Source: an uncultured Bacteroidia bacterium (GTDB lineage: Bacteria; Bacteroidota; Bacteroidia; NS11-12g; UBA9320). From it: a DNA stretch of 64,000 nt. This document shows positions 40,442 to 51,405 of the stretch, one piece after another. The stretch spans positions 186,001 through 250,000 of the forward strand of contig CALSMN010000004.1 of NCBI GenBank assembly GCA_943787465.1, in the 5' to 3' direction. The translations under genes and the position numbers were made by a program. A model generated the notes under the pieces. It had not been told where the DNA came from, ran no database searches, and saw only the letters and a list, made by a program, of their open reading frames with translations. The first letter of the stretch is position 1; each line of letters starts with the position of its first letter.

Positions 40442-41812
40442 ATGAGTAAAATAATCGTTGGTAGTGAAGAATGGTGTTCTTTACCCGAACTTGGAATCCC
40501 AGCCATAAAAGCTCGAGTTGATTCAGGAGCAAAAACATCAGCTTTACATGCCGTTAATATTGTCCCTTTCCAAAAAGGAGGTAATCCATGGGTTAAGTAT
40601 GAGGTTCACCCACTACAAAATGATGGAAGAACTACCATTCAGTGTGAGTCCCCCGTCATTGGTAAACGAAGAATAAAAAGCTCCATCGGAAATGGCGAAC
40701 TTCGCTATGTAATTCGATCAATACTTGCCATCGGAACTACATCATGGGAAATTGAACTCACCCTTACTAATAGAGATTCCATGGGATACCGTATGCTGTT
40801 AGGAAGACAAGCTATGTCTGGCAAAATGTTAGTTGATCCAGAGGCATCTTTTCAACTGGGAGAACCTTCTCAACATATTTTATTTGAACATTATCAACTC
40901 CATTCCAGAAAGCCAACAGGACTTAAGATCGGTTTATTGGCTAGTAATTTGAATCTATACAGTAATCGAAGAATCATTGAAGCTGGTGAAGAGCGGGGTC
41001 ACGACATTGAGTTTCTAAGTATTAAAGACTGCTATATCAAACTCGATGGCAAAAATCCAGAGATGCACTATAGGGGAGGAAGAATATTAAGTGGTTTTGA
41101 TGCCATTATCCCCAGAATAAGACCTAGTGTAACCTTTTACGGGTGTGCTCTTACCCGTCATTTTGAAGCACTGGGTGTGTATACCCAAAATTCAGCCGCA
41201 TCCATAACTCAATCTAGGGATAAATTATATTCACTCCAATTACTCATTAATAGTGGCTTACCCATTCCCACAACAGGATTTGCTAATTCACCTTTAGATA
41301 CCAATGATTTAATTAAAATGGTAGGCGGAGCACCACTTATAGTAAAGCTACTTGAAGGAACACAAGGAAAAGGTGTTGTTTTAGCTGAAACTAAAAAAGC
41401 TGCTGAAAGTTTAATCAATGCTTTTAAAAGTTTAAAAGCCAACATATTAGTTCAAGAGTTTGTCCAAGAAGCTAATGGTCAAGATATCCGCTGTTTTGTT
41501 ATCAATGGCAAGGTAGTTGAAAGTATAATGCGAACAGCTCCTCCAGGAGAGTTCAGAGCTAATATTCATTTGGGAGGTACAGCAAAAACTGTTAAAATAA
41601 CTCGGGAAGAACGAAAAATTGCAGTTTTAGCTGCTAAAACACTAAATCTTAAAGTTGCAGGTGTAGATATTATTCGCGGTCAAAATGGCCCCTTATTACT
41701 AGAGGTTAATTCATCACCTGGTTTGGAAGGTATAGAGGGTGTCTCTCAAAAAAATATTGCTCGACTCATGATTGAATCCATCGAAAAGGATTTAAAATTT
41801 ACACCTATTTAG
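40442..41812 (+). CDS. RimB-like (ATP-dependent zinc protease / retropepsin-like) domain fused to RimK-type ATP-grasp ligase
   Basis: N-term IIVGSEEWCSLPELGIPAIKARVDSGAKTSALHA...GYRMLLGRQAM; C-term KIGLLASNLNLYSNRRIIEAGEERGHDIEFL...TQSRDKLYSLQLLINSGLPIPTTGF...LLEGTQGKGVVLAETKKAAESLI. Confidence 0.92.
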   Translation: MSKIIVGSEEWCSLPELGIPAIKARVDSGAKTSALHAVNIVPFQKGGNPWVKYEVHPLQNDGRTTIQCESPVIGKRRIKSSIGNGELRYVIRSILAIGTTSWEIELTLTNRDSMGYRMLLGRQAMSGKMLVDPEASFQLGEPSQHILFEHYQLHSRKPTGLKIGLLASNLNLYSNRRIIEAGEERGHDIEFLSIKDCYIKLDGKNPEMHYRGGRILSGFDAIIPRIRPSVTFYGCALTRHFEALGVYTQNSAASITQSRDKLYSLQLLINSGLPIPTTGFANSPLDTNDLIKMVGGAPLIVKLLEGTQGKGVVLAETKKAAESLINAFKSLKANILVQEFVQEANGQDIRCFVINGKVVESIMRTAPPGEFRANIHLGGTAKTVKITREERKIAVLAAKTLNLKVAGVDIIRGQNGPLLLEVNSSPGLEGIEGVSQKNIARLMIESIEKDLKFTPI

Positions 41813-42893
41813 GATCTATAGATGCACGGATACTAAATACGTGAGAATATTGAGCTGCACTTTGATCTGCAATATCTGTTAGGGCATAGTCCAAAACCAA
41901 TTGTTTTAATTTTATTCCCACACCAATATTCGGCATTACTGTCCATTGATTCTCAAAATCTAGGGTTTTTTGTTGTTGAATATTTCCAATACCCGTTCGT
42001 ATAAAAATAGCATCTTTATACCCACACTCTATTCCTAAATGAGGGTCCCCACTGATTAGATCAGATTGTATCAATGTATTCCTTCTGCCATCTGTATTCA
42101 AATCCAAATTAAGTTCAGTTAGAAGACTAAAATTATTATCAAATTGAACTTTTTTGGCAACACCAAGAATAAGCTTAGGCAATGTGAGTTCTAAAGAATT
42201 CTGTGGAATTTGATTATTGGTTTGTGCGAAAACTTCTTCTTCTTCAGGTGTAAAACTATATTTCCAAGCGTTAAATGTTGTAGTAATATCTCGCGCTACG
42301 ATAGCATAATTCCAATCATTCTTGGACTGATACTGAGTACTCAAATCTATGCCAAAGCCCCAAGATGTTGCAAAATCTCCAGCCTGGCGATGGACCACTT
42401 TAGCACTTCCTCCAAAGCTTAATCCTGATTTGATAGTTTGCTGAGCATAACTAACGTAAAAGCCATAATCTACCGCACTAAAACTTTTAATCCGATCATA
42501 ATTTATTTGTCCGTTTCGAATTAAATCGAGTGTATTGGGGATATTGTCAACTCCAAAACGAACCATAGAAAAGCTCAAAGCGGCATTATCTTTTACACGG
42601 GTACTTACACCCAAGTAGTCATAATTTGCTAATCCACTAAAATAGTTAGAGTGCATAAATCCTACTTGCAATTTCTCTTCTTGATTGACTAGACCCGATG
42701 GATTCCAATATCCAGCCGTCACATCGTCTACAGAAGCAACAACTGTATTTGCCATTCCGAAAGCTCTTGCCCCAACTCCAATTGATAAAAATTCATTACT
42801 ATATTTAGGGATAGATTGCCCAAAAGAATCAAAAGCAGTTAAGCTTAAAATAGATATCACAAAAAATATTGTCCTGTTTTGTGACTGGTTCAT
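41805..42893 (-). CDS. PorV/PorQ family (type IX secretion/outer membrane) protein
   Basis: YSNEFLSIGVGARAFGMANTVVASVDDVTAGYWNPSGLVN; beta-barrel pattern. Confidence 0.85.
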   Translation of the reverse strand: MNQSQNRTIFFVISILSLTAFDSFGQSIPKYSNEFLSIGVGARAFGMANTVVASVDDVTAGYWNPSGLVNQEEKLQVGFMHSNYFSGLANYDYLGVSTRVKDNAALSFSMVRFGVDNIPNTLDLIRNGQINYDRIKSFSAVDYGFYVSYAQQTIKSGLSFGGSAKVVHRQAGDFATSWGFGIDLSTQYQSKNDWNYAIVARDITTTFNAWKYSFTPEEEEVFAQTNNQIPQNSLELTLPKLILGVAKKVQFDNNFSLLTELNLDLNTDGRRNTLIQSDLISGDPHLGIECGYKDAIFIRTGIGNIQQQKTLDFENQWTVMPNIGVGIKLKQLVLDYALTDIADQSAAQYSHVFSIRASIDPK

Positions 42894-42904
42894 GGTAATT
42901 TGAA

Positions 42905-43561
42905 TTATAGTAGTTGAATTTCTAAAGCATCAATAGAACGCTCCAATTGAGGTTCTATTGTCTCACAAATTTCAATCAATAAATTTCGTTGATCTTCATT
43001 GAGTTCAATCATGCCTAAATTAGCACAAACACCTTCAACAGCACCTACCACATTTTCCAGACTTGTATACGTTTTTAAAAAAGCAGCTTTCATAAACCTG
43101 CGGTGTTGACCTTTCCAAAGTTCATCATCTTGCAAACCAGCATACCGCATAAACTTAAGAATCCAATCCATTTCAACACTATTGATCATGGCATAAAAAT
43201 CATCAGCTAAAGTTGGATTTTTATCCAATAAAATTTTATCCAATAAAATTTCAACCATGATATGGGTTATGAAATAATCACGATTAATATCCTTATCGCC
43301 ACTTTCACGAATTAAATCAGTCGCTTTATTGGTGAGTTCTACAAAAGTCATCCAATTATGAAACTTTCTATCACTGGCAAAATGCTTATTACATCCATCA
43401 TTGATGGATGATATTTCTTTGGTGGTAAAAGTGATGTTTTTGTATGGATTTATACGAAGCTTAGCAATGTGTGCTCTGGCTAAGTCGGGGAGTATTAAAC
43501 CCAAGTTGTAATACTTATTGTTTTCGTCTCTATCGAAATAATAATGACTTAAATAATTCAC
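42905..43561 (-). CDS. Conserved hypothetical protein, remotely reminiscent of ACP phosphodiesterase (AcpH)
   Basis: MNYLSHYYFDRD...NLGLILPDLAR...HFASDRKFHNWMTF; fold inference only. Confidence 0.45.
   Translation of the reverse strand: MNYLSHYYFDRDENNKYYNLGLILPDLARAHIAKLRINPYKNITFTTKEISSINDGCNKHFASDRKFHNWMTFVELTNKATDLIRESGDKDINRDYFITHIMVEILLDKILLDKNPTLADDFYAMINSVEMDWILKFMRYAGLQDDELWKGQHRRFMKAAFLKTYTSLENVVGAVEGVCANLGMIELNEDQRNLLIEICETIEPQLERSIDALEIQLL
43221..43250. repeat. Perfect 15-bp tandem duplication (2 copies) inside a CDS
   Basis: TTATCCAATAAAATT TTATCCAATAAAATT; gives KILLDKILLDK in the protein, frame preserved. Confidence 0.9.
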
Positions 43562-43677
43562 TACTGCAAATCAACGTTTTTTTTTTCATTTAGCGTAATC
43601 TAGCTGACAGGTATTCTGATTGTTTCTCCAATATTCCTTAACTACCGGTTAAATTTATACTTTCGTGACACGCAACC

Positions 43678-45057
43678 TTGAAGCAATCTACTAAAACATC
43701 CGATAAACTCGGCACCGAAAACATCGGTAAATTATTACTGCAACAGTCACTCCCAGCATCCATTGGATTTTTAGTGATGTCATTTTACCAAATGGTAGAT
43801 GTTTTTTTTGTAAGCAAGTATGCTGAAGGCGAACTTGCCATTGCTGCTATAACAGTTGTATTACCCATCACCTTTCTAATTTCCTCATTTGGGATGGCCA
43901 TAGGAGTTGGAGGTGCGTCTGTTCTTGCCCGAGCTCTAGGAGAAGGTCATACAGAAAAGGCTCAAAAAACATTTGGAAACCAGATTATTCTTACCTTAGG
44001 TTTTATTTTGTTTTTTGTATCCATGGGGTATCTTTTTCAAGATCAGCTGCTACGCGTATTTGGGGCCAATCCGGAAATCATGCCCTATGCCAAGCGTTAT
44101 TTTAATGTTCTTTTGATCGGATTACCATTTTTAGGTTGGGCCATGATGACCAATAACGTAATTCGAGCTGAAGGAAAACCCAAAGTAGCTATGCTTACCA
44201 TGGTCATTCCAGCTGTATCTAACATTATTCTTGATTTTGTGCTCATATACCATTTTAATTTTGGCATATACGGAGCAGCAATAGCTACATCTTCGGGCTA
44301 TATCTTAAGTGGATCGTTCACGCTTTGGTTCTTTCTTTCTGGCAGAAGTGAATTAACATTTACCCCTGAATTTTTGAAACTAGATTTTTCTTTGGTAAAA
44401 GAAATTACATCCATTGGCTCTATCACGCTTGTGAGGCAAAGTATGTTTAGTTTGCTTGCCGTAGTATTATACAGTCAACTTAACAAATGGGGGCATGTAG
44501 CTTTCGCTGACACAATGGGTTCTAGCGGCGGATCACATGCCATTGCTATATATGGACTTATTCGTGGGTTCACGCTATTTGTTGCATTCCCTATTATTGG
44601 AATAATGCAGGGATTGATGCCTATTGTGAGCTATAACTTCGGCGCTCAAAATGGACAACGTGTAAAACAATCCGTATGGCTTGCCATTCAATGGACTACG
44701 GGTATCTCTGTTTTATTATTCTCCATCATTGCACTATTCCCCCATCAACTCATTGCCATTTTTACCCATGATCCTGATCTATTGGAACATACACCCCGTG
44801 TGTTGCAACTGATTTTTATTTCCTTGCCTGCCATGGGTATAGGTTTTATTGGCGGGGCATTTTTTCAAGCTATTGGAAAACCTGTGCCTGCTTTAATATT
44901 AACCCTCGCTAGGCAGGGGCTTTTTATGATTCCATTGATGTATATACTCTCACATTTTATGGGCTTAGATGGTGTTTGGATTTCCATGCCCTTAGGCGAA
45001 ATATTAGCGGGTACCTGGGCCGGAATCTGGTTGTTTTTGAGGGTAAATAGATTGTAA
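43678..45057 (+). CDS. MATE family efflux transporter
   Basis: LLQQSLPASIGFLVMSFYQMVDVFFVSKY; GMAIGVGGASVLARALGEG; GIMQGLMPIVSYNFGAQN; TTG start. Confidence 0.94.
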   Translation: MKQSTKTSDKLGTENIGKLLLQQSLPASIGFLVMSFYQMVDVFFVSKYAEGELAIAAITVVLPITFLISSFGMAIGVGGASVLARALGEGHTEKAQKTFGNQIILTLGFILFFVSMGYLFQDQLLRVFGANPEIMPYAKRYFNVLLIGLPFLGWAMMTNNVIRAEGKPKVAMLTMVIPAVSNIILDFVLIYHFNFGIYGAAIATSSGYILSGSFTLWFFLSGRSELTFTPEFLKLDFSLVKEITSIGSITLVRQSMFSLLAVVLYSQLNKWGHVAFADTMGSSGGSHAIAIYGLIRGFTLFVAFPIIGIMQGLMPIVSYNFGAQNGQRVKQSVWLAIQWTTGISVLLFSIIALFPHQLIAIFTHDPDLLEHTPRVLQLIFISLPAMGIGFIGGAFFQAIGKPVPALILTLARQGLFMIPLMYILSHFMGLDGVWISMPLGEILAGTWAGIWLFLRVNRL

Positions 45058-45115
45058 GTATACTATAAAAAGTATTTGGTTTTTTAAGACAACTAAAAAT
45101 AGGGTTTATATAAAA

Positions 45116-47833
45116 CTACACATCAAATGCCTCATCCACAATGGCTTGTTGTTCCCTTACATGAACCGCTGCATACCCAGTTGCTGGACTAGCACTACTC
45201 CTTCGGGTAATTTCTTTGAAATTTCGAGCCCAATCGTAACGCAATACATGCATCCAAGCACCCATATTTTTAGGTTCTTCTTGCACCCAACAAAATTCTG
45301 CTTTAGGATAGTGTTTGAATAGCTTTTGAATTTGAGATTCTGGCATAGGATAAAGTTGTTCTATACGAACAATAGCAACATCCTTTCGTTGATCTGTTTC
45401 TTGTTTTTGAAGTAAATCAAAATAGATTTTCCCACTGCAGAGGTTCACTCGTTTTACCTTTTTAGCATCTACAAAGTTGTCTGTAATCACTTCTTGAAAG
45501 CCTTGTTTGGTAAAATCATCCACTGTGCTGACACATTTTGGGTGTCTTAGTAAACTCTTAGGACTCATAATGACCAGTGGTTTTCTAAAATCACGATGGA
45601 TTTGTCGGCGTAATGCATGAAATAAATTAGCCGGTGTTGTCAAATTCATCACTTGCATATTCGCAGAAGCACAAAGTTGTAAGTAACGCTCTAATCGTGC
45701 ACTACTATGCTCTGGGCCTTGTCCTTCATATCCATGAGGCAATAACATAGTTAAACCACTATATCTCCCCCATTTCGTCTCACCGCTAGCAACAAACTGA
45801 TCGACCATCACCTGGCATCCATTGGCAAAATCACCGAATTGTGCCTCCCATATGGTTAATCCTTGAGGATTCGTAATTGAATACCCATATTCAAATCCAA
45901 GAACGGCATATTCCGATAGTAACGAATTGTAAATCTGGAATTTAGCTTGTTCTTTAGAAATATGATTTAGTGGGACATATTTATCTAATCTGTCTTCCAT
46001 ATTAATAACGGAGTGGCGATGTGAAAATGTGCCTCTTTCTACATCCTGACCACTCATTCGAACTGGATGACCCTCTTCGAGTAATGTCCCGTATGATAAT
46101 AACTCTCCCATGGCCCAATCATAAACTCCCGATTCAATCATCTGTTTACGATCGTTATATAGCTTGGTAACTTTTTTAATGGGCGTATGTTTATCCGGTA
46201 TTGACGTAATAGCGTTAGCCACTTTTTTTAATTGACTTGCTGACACTTGAGTTTTAAACGAACGTTCAAAATCAGCTTTGGTCCCTGATTTTATACTACT
46301 CCACGTATTTTTGGGAAGATTGTTGTTCTTGGGTTTTTTATCTGCTCTTACATCCTCTAAATCTTGTTGAAGCATTTTTTTGAATTCACGCTCCATTTCT
46401 TTGGCTAGATTCGCTTCTATACTTCCTTGTTCACTTAATTTTTGAGCATAAATTTCCCGAGGATTAGGGTGTTTAGCAATAGCCTTGTACAATACGGGTT
46501 GAGTAAATTTAGGCTCATCTCCTTCGTTATGACCATATTTACGATAGCCCAAAATATCAATAAATACATCCGAATTGAATTTTTGTCTATACTCAAGAGC
46601 TAATTTAATCGTGTAAATAACAGCTTCTACATCATCACCATTTACATGAAAAACAGGGCTTTTAGTTGTTTTAGCAACGTCAGTGCAATAAATAGAAGTT
46701 CTCGCGTCAGTATAATTTGTCGTAAATCCGATTTGATTATTGGTCACAAGATGCAAGATCCCTCCTACATTATACCCCTCTAAACCAGCCATTTGAATCA
46801 CTTCATATACAATACCCTGACCAGCAATGGCCGCATCACCATGAATAAGAATAGGTGTTATTTTAGAAAAATCATTTTGATAACTTTTATCTAATTTTGC
46901 TCGAGACATCCCTTGAACAACAGGATTAACTGCTTCTAAATGACTTGGATTAGGACATAAATTTAGCTTTACTTTTTTACCTAAACTCGTGGTAATAGAA
47001 CTTGTATACCCTAAGTGATATTTTACATCTCCCTCAAATATGGATTCTTCATATGCTTTTCCTTCAAATTCATTGAAGATTTCGGCATAACTTTTTTGCA
47101 TAATATTAGCCAATACATTTAATCTGCCTCGATGAGCCATGCCAATAACAAATTCTTGAACCCCATGACTCGATCCTAACTCGATAGCCGCATCTAATGC
47201 GGGTATTAATGACTCTAATCCTTCTAATGAAAATCGTTTTTGTCCAACATACTTGGTATGTAAGAAATTTTCAAACGCTACGGCTTGATTCAATTTCTCT
47301 AGGGTTAACTTTTTTTGTTCAATGGTGAAGTCAGGGGTATTTTTCTTCAATTCCATTTTGGATTGCAACCACTCTATCTGTTCGGGATTGGTCATGTACA
47401 TATATTCTACGCCAATACTCCCGCAGTAAGTTGTTTCACAATGAGCTATAATATCTTTGAGCTTTGCTGCCCCTATCCCTAATGCTACGCCAGCATTAAA
47501 TTTTTTTTCTAAGTCAGTTTTGGTAAGTCCAAAATTCTCGATAGACAAATCTGGACTATACTTTCTTCGCTCACGAACCGGATTAGTTTTGGTAAATAAA
47601 TGCCCTCGCGAACGATATCCTTTGTTAATGAGATTTAATACATTGATTTCCTTCAACATATCTTCAGAGACAACATCACCAGAGTTTAGTCCTAAATCTC
47701 CATAAGCCAAGTCAAACCCTTCAAAAAAGCGTTGCCAACTTTCGTCTAATGAATATTTATCGGTTTTGTACTGTTCGTAAAGATGCTCTATAGAATCTAC
47801 ATCTGCATTGCTGAGGTATGAATGATTTAACAT
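45116..47833 (-). CDS. sucA: 2-oxoglutarate dehydrogenase E1 component
   Basis: YLSNADVDSIEHLYEQYKTDKYSLDESWQRFFEGF; FVIGMAHRGRLNVLANIM; GDAAIAGQGIVYEV; HGYEGQGPEHSSARLERYLQL. Confidence 0.97.
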   Translation of the reverse strand: MLNHSYLSNADVDSIEHLYEQYKTDKYSLDESWQRFFEGFDLAYGDLGLNSGDVVSEDMLKEINVLNLINKGYRSRGHLFTKTNPVRERRKYSPDLSIENFGLTKTDLEKKFNAGVALGIGAAKLKDIIAHCETTYCGSIGVEYMYMTNPEQIEWLQSKMELKKNTPDFTIEQKKLTLEKLNQAVAFENFLHTKYVGQKRFSLEGLESLIPALDAAIELGSSHGVQEFVIGMAHRGRLNVLANIMQKSYAEIFNEFEGKAYEESIFEGDVKYHLGYTSSITTSLGKKVKLNLCPNPSHLEAVNPVVQGMSRAKLDKSYQNDFSKITPILIHGDAAIAGQGIVYEVIQMAGLEGYNVGGILHLVTNNQIGFTTNYTDARTSIYCTDVAKTTKSPVFHVNGDDVEAVIYTIKLALEYRQKFNSDVFIDILGYRKYGHNEGDEPKFTQPVLYKAIAKHPNPREIYAQKLSEQGSIEANLAKEMEREFKKMLQQDLEDVRADKKPKNNNLPKNTWSSIKSGTKADFERSFKTQVSASQLKKVANAITSIPDKHTPIKKVTKLYNDRKQMIESGVYDWAMGELLSYGTLLEEGHPVRMSGQDVERGTFSHRHSVINMEDRLDKYVPLNHISKEQAKFQIYNSLLSEYAVLGFEYGYSITNPQGLTIWEAQFGDFANGCQVMVDQFVASGETKWGRYSGLTMLLPHGYEGQGPEHSSARLERYLQLCASANMQVMNLTTPANLFHALRRQIHRDFRKPLVIMSPKSLLRHPKCVSTVDDFTKQGFQEVITDNFVDAKKVKRVNLCSGKIYFDLLQKQETDQRKDVAIVRIEQLYPMPESQIQKLFKHYPKAEFCWVQEEPKNMGAWMHVLRYDWARNFKEITRRSSASPATGYAAVHVREQQAIVDEAFDV

Positions 47834-48014
47834 TGCTTGAGTGTTGCAACAAAAATAGAAATGTGATTTATTCTAACTCACTTTATTTATGAAAGATTTA
47901 TCCATAATTATTCTGACATCCTCCCTGCAATTAGAAAGCCTGTAGCTGTGTTCAATAAACCGATAAATTTTTACCCTAACGTTAACCAAAATAATACATT
48001 TGCGTTCTACTAAA

Positions 48015-51000
48015 GTGAATAGCAAGGATTTCGTTCAACGCTTCCATCAATATCCGATTTTTACGGAATTGGAACGTGAACTTATGGCCGGAAAAAGACG
48101 TTTTGGAATTCAACAATGCATAGGATCAGCCAAATCTATCTTAATCGCCAAATTATTAGAAAAAAATCAACGTAGTATCTTAGTACTTTGTGAAAACCTT
48201 GAACAGGCTGAAAATACATACTCTGATCTTACCGTTTTTACCGACCATAATTATGTTTTTTTATGGAAAGACTCCTTTCGAAAGCCCTTTAACTTATCCA
48301 CTTCAGATAGTAGCAAAATTCAGAGTAAAGCAAGCGTTTTGGATGCTTTGACAGATATTGATCAACCTAAAATTGTTGTAACGTATCCCGAAGCTATTGC
48401 TGAAAAAATAGTACGTCAAGAAGAATTCGAAAAAAGTAAATTTACCTTTAGAGTAGGTGAAGAAGTGGATTTAGATTTTCTCATTGAATTGCTTAATACC
48501 TATCATTTTTACAGAGAAGATTTCGTATACGAGCCAGGACAATTTTCTATTCGTGGAGGGATAATAGACTTATTTTCTTTTGCTAATGATTTGCCTATCC
48601 GTCTTGAACTTTTTGGACGCACCATTGAGAGTATTCGAGAATTTGATCCATTGAGTCAGTTGAGTACTAAAACACTAGTTCGCGCAACTGTTGTCCCTAA
48701 TGTATCTGAGGGTATTCAATCACAGGATAGCACCCATATTTTTGACTACTTAGGTCAAAAACCAGTCGTTTGTTCCATAAACTTACCCCACGCCATAGCC
48801 TTCCTAGAAAAAGGATTAGAAAAAGCATCCAATCAAGATTCTGAAAACTATGTGTCTGATCGAATTTTCTTCACGTTAGAAGATATTTTAGAGCAAATAT
48901 CGAAGACTGTTGTGCTAGAATTTAGTAGCCAAACGCATTATAGACCCGCTGTAAAATTGAAGTTGAATCAGAGCCCTCAAGCCTCTATCAATAAAAACTT
49001 TAACCTACTGATAGACACCTTTAAGGCATACGAAAAACAGGGTTATCAACCTTTAATTTTTTCAGAAAGCACCAAACAAATTGAACGATTAGAAAGCATT
49101 TTTGATGATTTGAATGCGGGATATCAATTGCAACCTATATATAAAAGTTTGAGTGAGGGTTTTATTGATCATGACTTAAAAATAGCAGCCTACACAGAGC
49201 ACCAAATATTCAATCGATATTACTTGGCCCGATCTGGTAAATCTGTTTCTACTAGTGGCACCATCACCTTAAAAGAATTACAGGATTTAAATCCTGGTGA
49301 TTTTGTAGTTCATATGGATCATGGCATTGGTCAATTTAAAGGATTACAGCGAATAGAAATGGCTGGCAAAATGCAAGATGCAATTCGAATTGAATATAAA
49401 AATAATGACTTATTATATGTCAATATTGGTTCGCTCTATAAGATTAGCAAGTACAAAGGAAGTGAGGGAGCACCGCCTAAAGTAAATAAATTGGGTGGAG
49501 ATGCATGGACTAATCTAAAACGAAAAACAAAAGCTCAGGTTAAAGATATTGCTAAAGATTTGATAGAGCTATATGCTAAGCGAAAAGCTGAAAAGGGGTT
49601 TCAATTTCAACCAGACACGTATCTTCAAACAGAATTAGAGGCAAGTTTTTTGTATGAAGACACACCAGATCAAGCCAAAGCAACTGAAGATTTTAAGGCC
49701 GACATGGAAAGTCCCAACCCAATGGATCGACTGATATGCGGTGATGTAGGTTTTGGGAAAACAGAAATTGCCATTCGTGCTGCGTTTAAAGCTGTAACCG
49801 ATAGTAAACAAGTAGCCATTTTAGTACCTACCACTATATTGGCTCAACAGCATTACAAAACTTTCAAAGAACGACTCCGTGATTTTCCGTGTACAGTGGA
49901 TTACGTCAACCGATTCCGAACAGTAAAACAACAAGCGCAAACGTTAAAAAACCTTGCAGAAGGCAAACTAGACATCATCATTGGAACGCACAAACTACTG
50001 AGTAAAAAAACAGTATTCCGTGACCTAGGACTCCTCATTATTGATGAGGAGCAAAAATTTGGCGTAAGTGCCAAAGAGCGATTAAAAGCGTTTAGGGCCA
50101 ATGTTGATACACTCACCCTTACGGCAACTCCTATACCACGAACACTACATTTCTCTCTAATGGGTGCCCGTGATTTAAGTATTATCCAAACACCTCCTCC
50201 TAACAGAAGACCCGTCCAAACTGAAGTTCAGGTGTGGAACGATGAGATTTTAAAAGAGGCCATTCATGCTGAAATTAATCGAGGTGGCCAAGCCTTTGTC
50301 ATTCACAACAGAGTAAAAGACATTCAAGAAATTGCACAACGAATTCGAAATCTTGTTCCACAAGCCAATGTGATTGTAGGTCATGGACAGATGAAGGGAG
50401 ATGATTTAGAAAAGGTCATGGTACAATTCATCGAAGGAGAATACAATGTGTTGGTAGCTACCACTATTATCGAAAGTGGGCTGGATATCCCCAATGCCAA
50501 TACTATTGTCATCAACAATGCTCACATGTTTGGATTGAGTGATTTGCATCAAATGCGAGGCAGAGTTGGTCGAAGCAATATAAAAGCTTATTGTTATCTT
50601 CTGGCACCTCCCTTATATACCCTCCCAGATGAAGGCCGAAGGAGACTTATTGCTATTGAAGAATTTTCTGACTTGGGCAGTGGTTTTAATGTAGCTATGC
50701 GTGATTTGGATATTCGTGGAGCTGGAAATCTATTGGGAGCAGAACAGAGTGGTTTTATTGCAGAAATAGGATTCAATATGTATCATAAAATTTTGGACGA
50801 AGCCATTCAAGAACTTAGAGATGGAGAATACAAGGATTTACTTGAAGAAGTAGACGGCAAACCGGCACCTAAAAAATTAGAGGTAAGTACTACTGTTGAA
50901 ACCGATTTTGAGGCTCGAATCCCTGAGAATTACGTGAGTAATGTTGCTGAGCGAATCAATTTATATACCGCATTAAGTGGCATGAATAATTTGGAGGATT

Positions 51001-51332
51001 TAGAACTCGCTATGGAAAAAATTATTGATCGATTTGGTAAACTTCCACCCCAGGTCAATCAGTTATTCTTAAGCATTCGTCTTAAAATAGCAGCTCAACA
51101 GATTTATGCTGAAAAACTAAAAACAAAAGGAACTGATTTGTATTTGTTTTTTAACAATGATTTAGGTGAAGAATTCTACCAAGAAAAAACATTCGCAAGC
51201 ATTATGAATATGGTGCAACTCAAGCCTCAGCATTATAGTTTTAAACAATCCAACAAACATCTTATTTTAACTATCAAGGGATATGGTTCTATTCAGAATG
51301 GTTTAATTGAAATCCAATCTCTCGCTCAATAG
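48015..51332 (+). CDS. mfd: Transcription-repair coupling factor (start reassigned to GTG 48015)
   Basis: LICGDVGFGKTEIAIRAAFKA; DEEQKFGVSAKERLKAFRANVDTLTLTATPIPRTLHFSLMGARDLSIIQTPPPNRRPVQTEV; TACATTTG box 47995-48002 overlaps the computed TTG start. Confidence 0.97.
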   Translation: MNSKDFVQRFHQYPIFTELERELMAGKRRFGIQQCIGSAKSILIAKLLEKNQRSILVLCENLEQAENTYSDLTVFTDHNYVFLWKDSFRKPFNLSTSDSSKIQSKASVLDALTDIDQPKIVVTYPEAIAEKIVRQEEFEKSKFTFRVGEEVDLDFLIELLNTYHFYREDFVYEPGQFSIRGGIIDLFSFANDLPIRLELFGRTIESIREFDPLSQLSTKTLVRATVVPNVSEGIQSQDSTHIFDYLGQKPVVCSINLPHAIAFLEKGLEKASNQDSENYVSDRIFFTLEDILEQISKTVVLEFSSQTHYRPAVKLKLNQSPQASINKNFNLLIDTFKAYEKQGYQPLIFSESTKQIERLESIFDDLNAGYQLQPIYKSLSEGFIDHDLKIAAYTEHQIFNRYYLARSGKSVSTSGTITLKELQDLNPGDFVVHMDHGIGQFKGLQRIEMAGKMQDAIRIEYKNNDLLYVNIGSLYKISKYKGSEGAPPKVNKLGGDAWTNLKRKTKAQVKDIAKDLIELYAKRKAEKGFQFQPDTYLQTELEASFLYEDTPDQAKATEDFKADMESPNPMDRLICGDVGFGKTEIAIRAAFKAVTDSKQVAILVPTTILAQQHYKTFKERLRDFPCTVDYVNRFRTVKQQAQTLKNLAEGKLDIIIGTHKLLSKKTVFRDLGLLIIDEEQKFGVSAKERLKAFRANVDTLTLTATPIPRTLHFSLMGARDLSIIQTPPPNRRPVQTEVQVWNDEILKEAIHAEINRGGQAFVIHNRVKDIQEIAQRIRNLVPQANVIVGHGQMKGDDLEKVMVQFIEGEYNVLVATTIIESGLDIPNANTIVINNAHMFGLSDLHQMRGRVGRSNIKAYCYLLAPPLYTLPDEGRRRLIAIEEFSDLGSGFNVAMRDLDIRGAGNLLGAEQSGFIAEIGFNMYHKILDEAIQELRDGEYKDLLEEVDGKPAPKKLEVSTTVETDFEARIPENYVSNVAERINLYTALSGMNNLEDLELAMEKIIDRFGKLPPQVNQLFLSIRLKIAAQQIYAEKLKTKGTDLYLFFNNDLGEEFYQEKTFASIMNMVQLKPQHYSFKQSNKHLILTIKGYGSIQNGLIEIQSLAQ

Positions 51333-51405
51333 TGCTTTTGATATTGATTCCCATAGAGATTGATTAATTTTCATGTTTATTTGAAACCATAATTACCCTA
51401 GTACG

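Noticed and set aside
43385-43412. CATCCATC-ATT-GATGGATG hairpin
   Set aside because: Inside a coding region and explained by codon content; no reason to treat as regulatory.
48000-48014. TTG start of mfd at 48000
   Set aside because: Overlaps the TACATTTG box 47995-48002; GTG 48015 is the better start.
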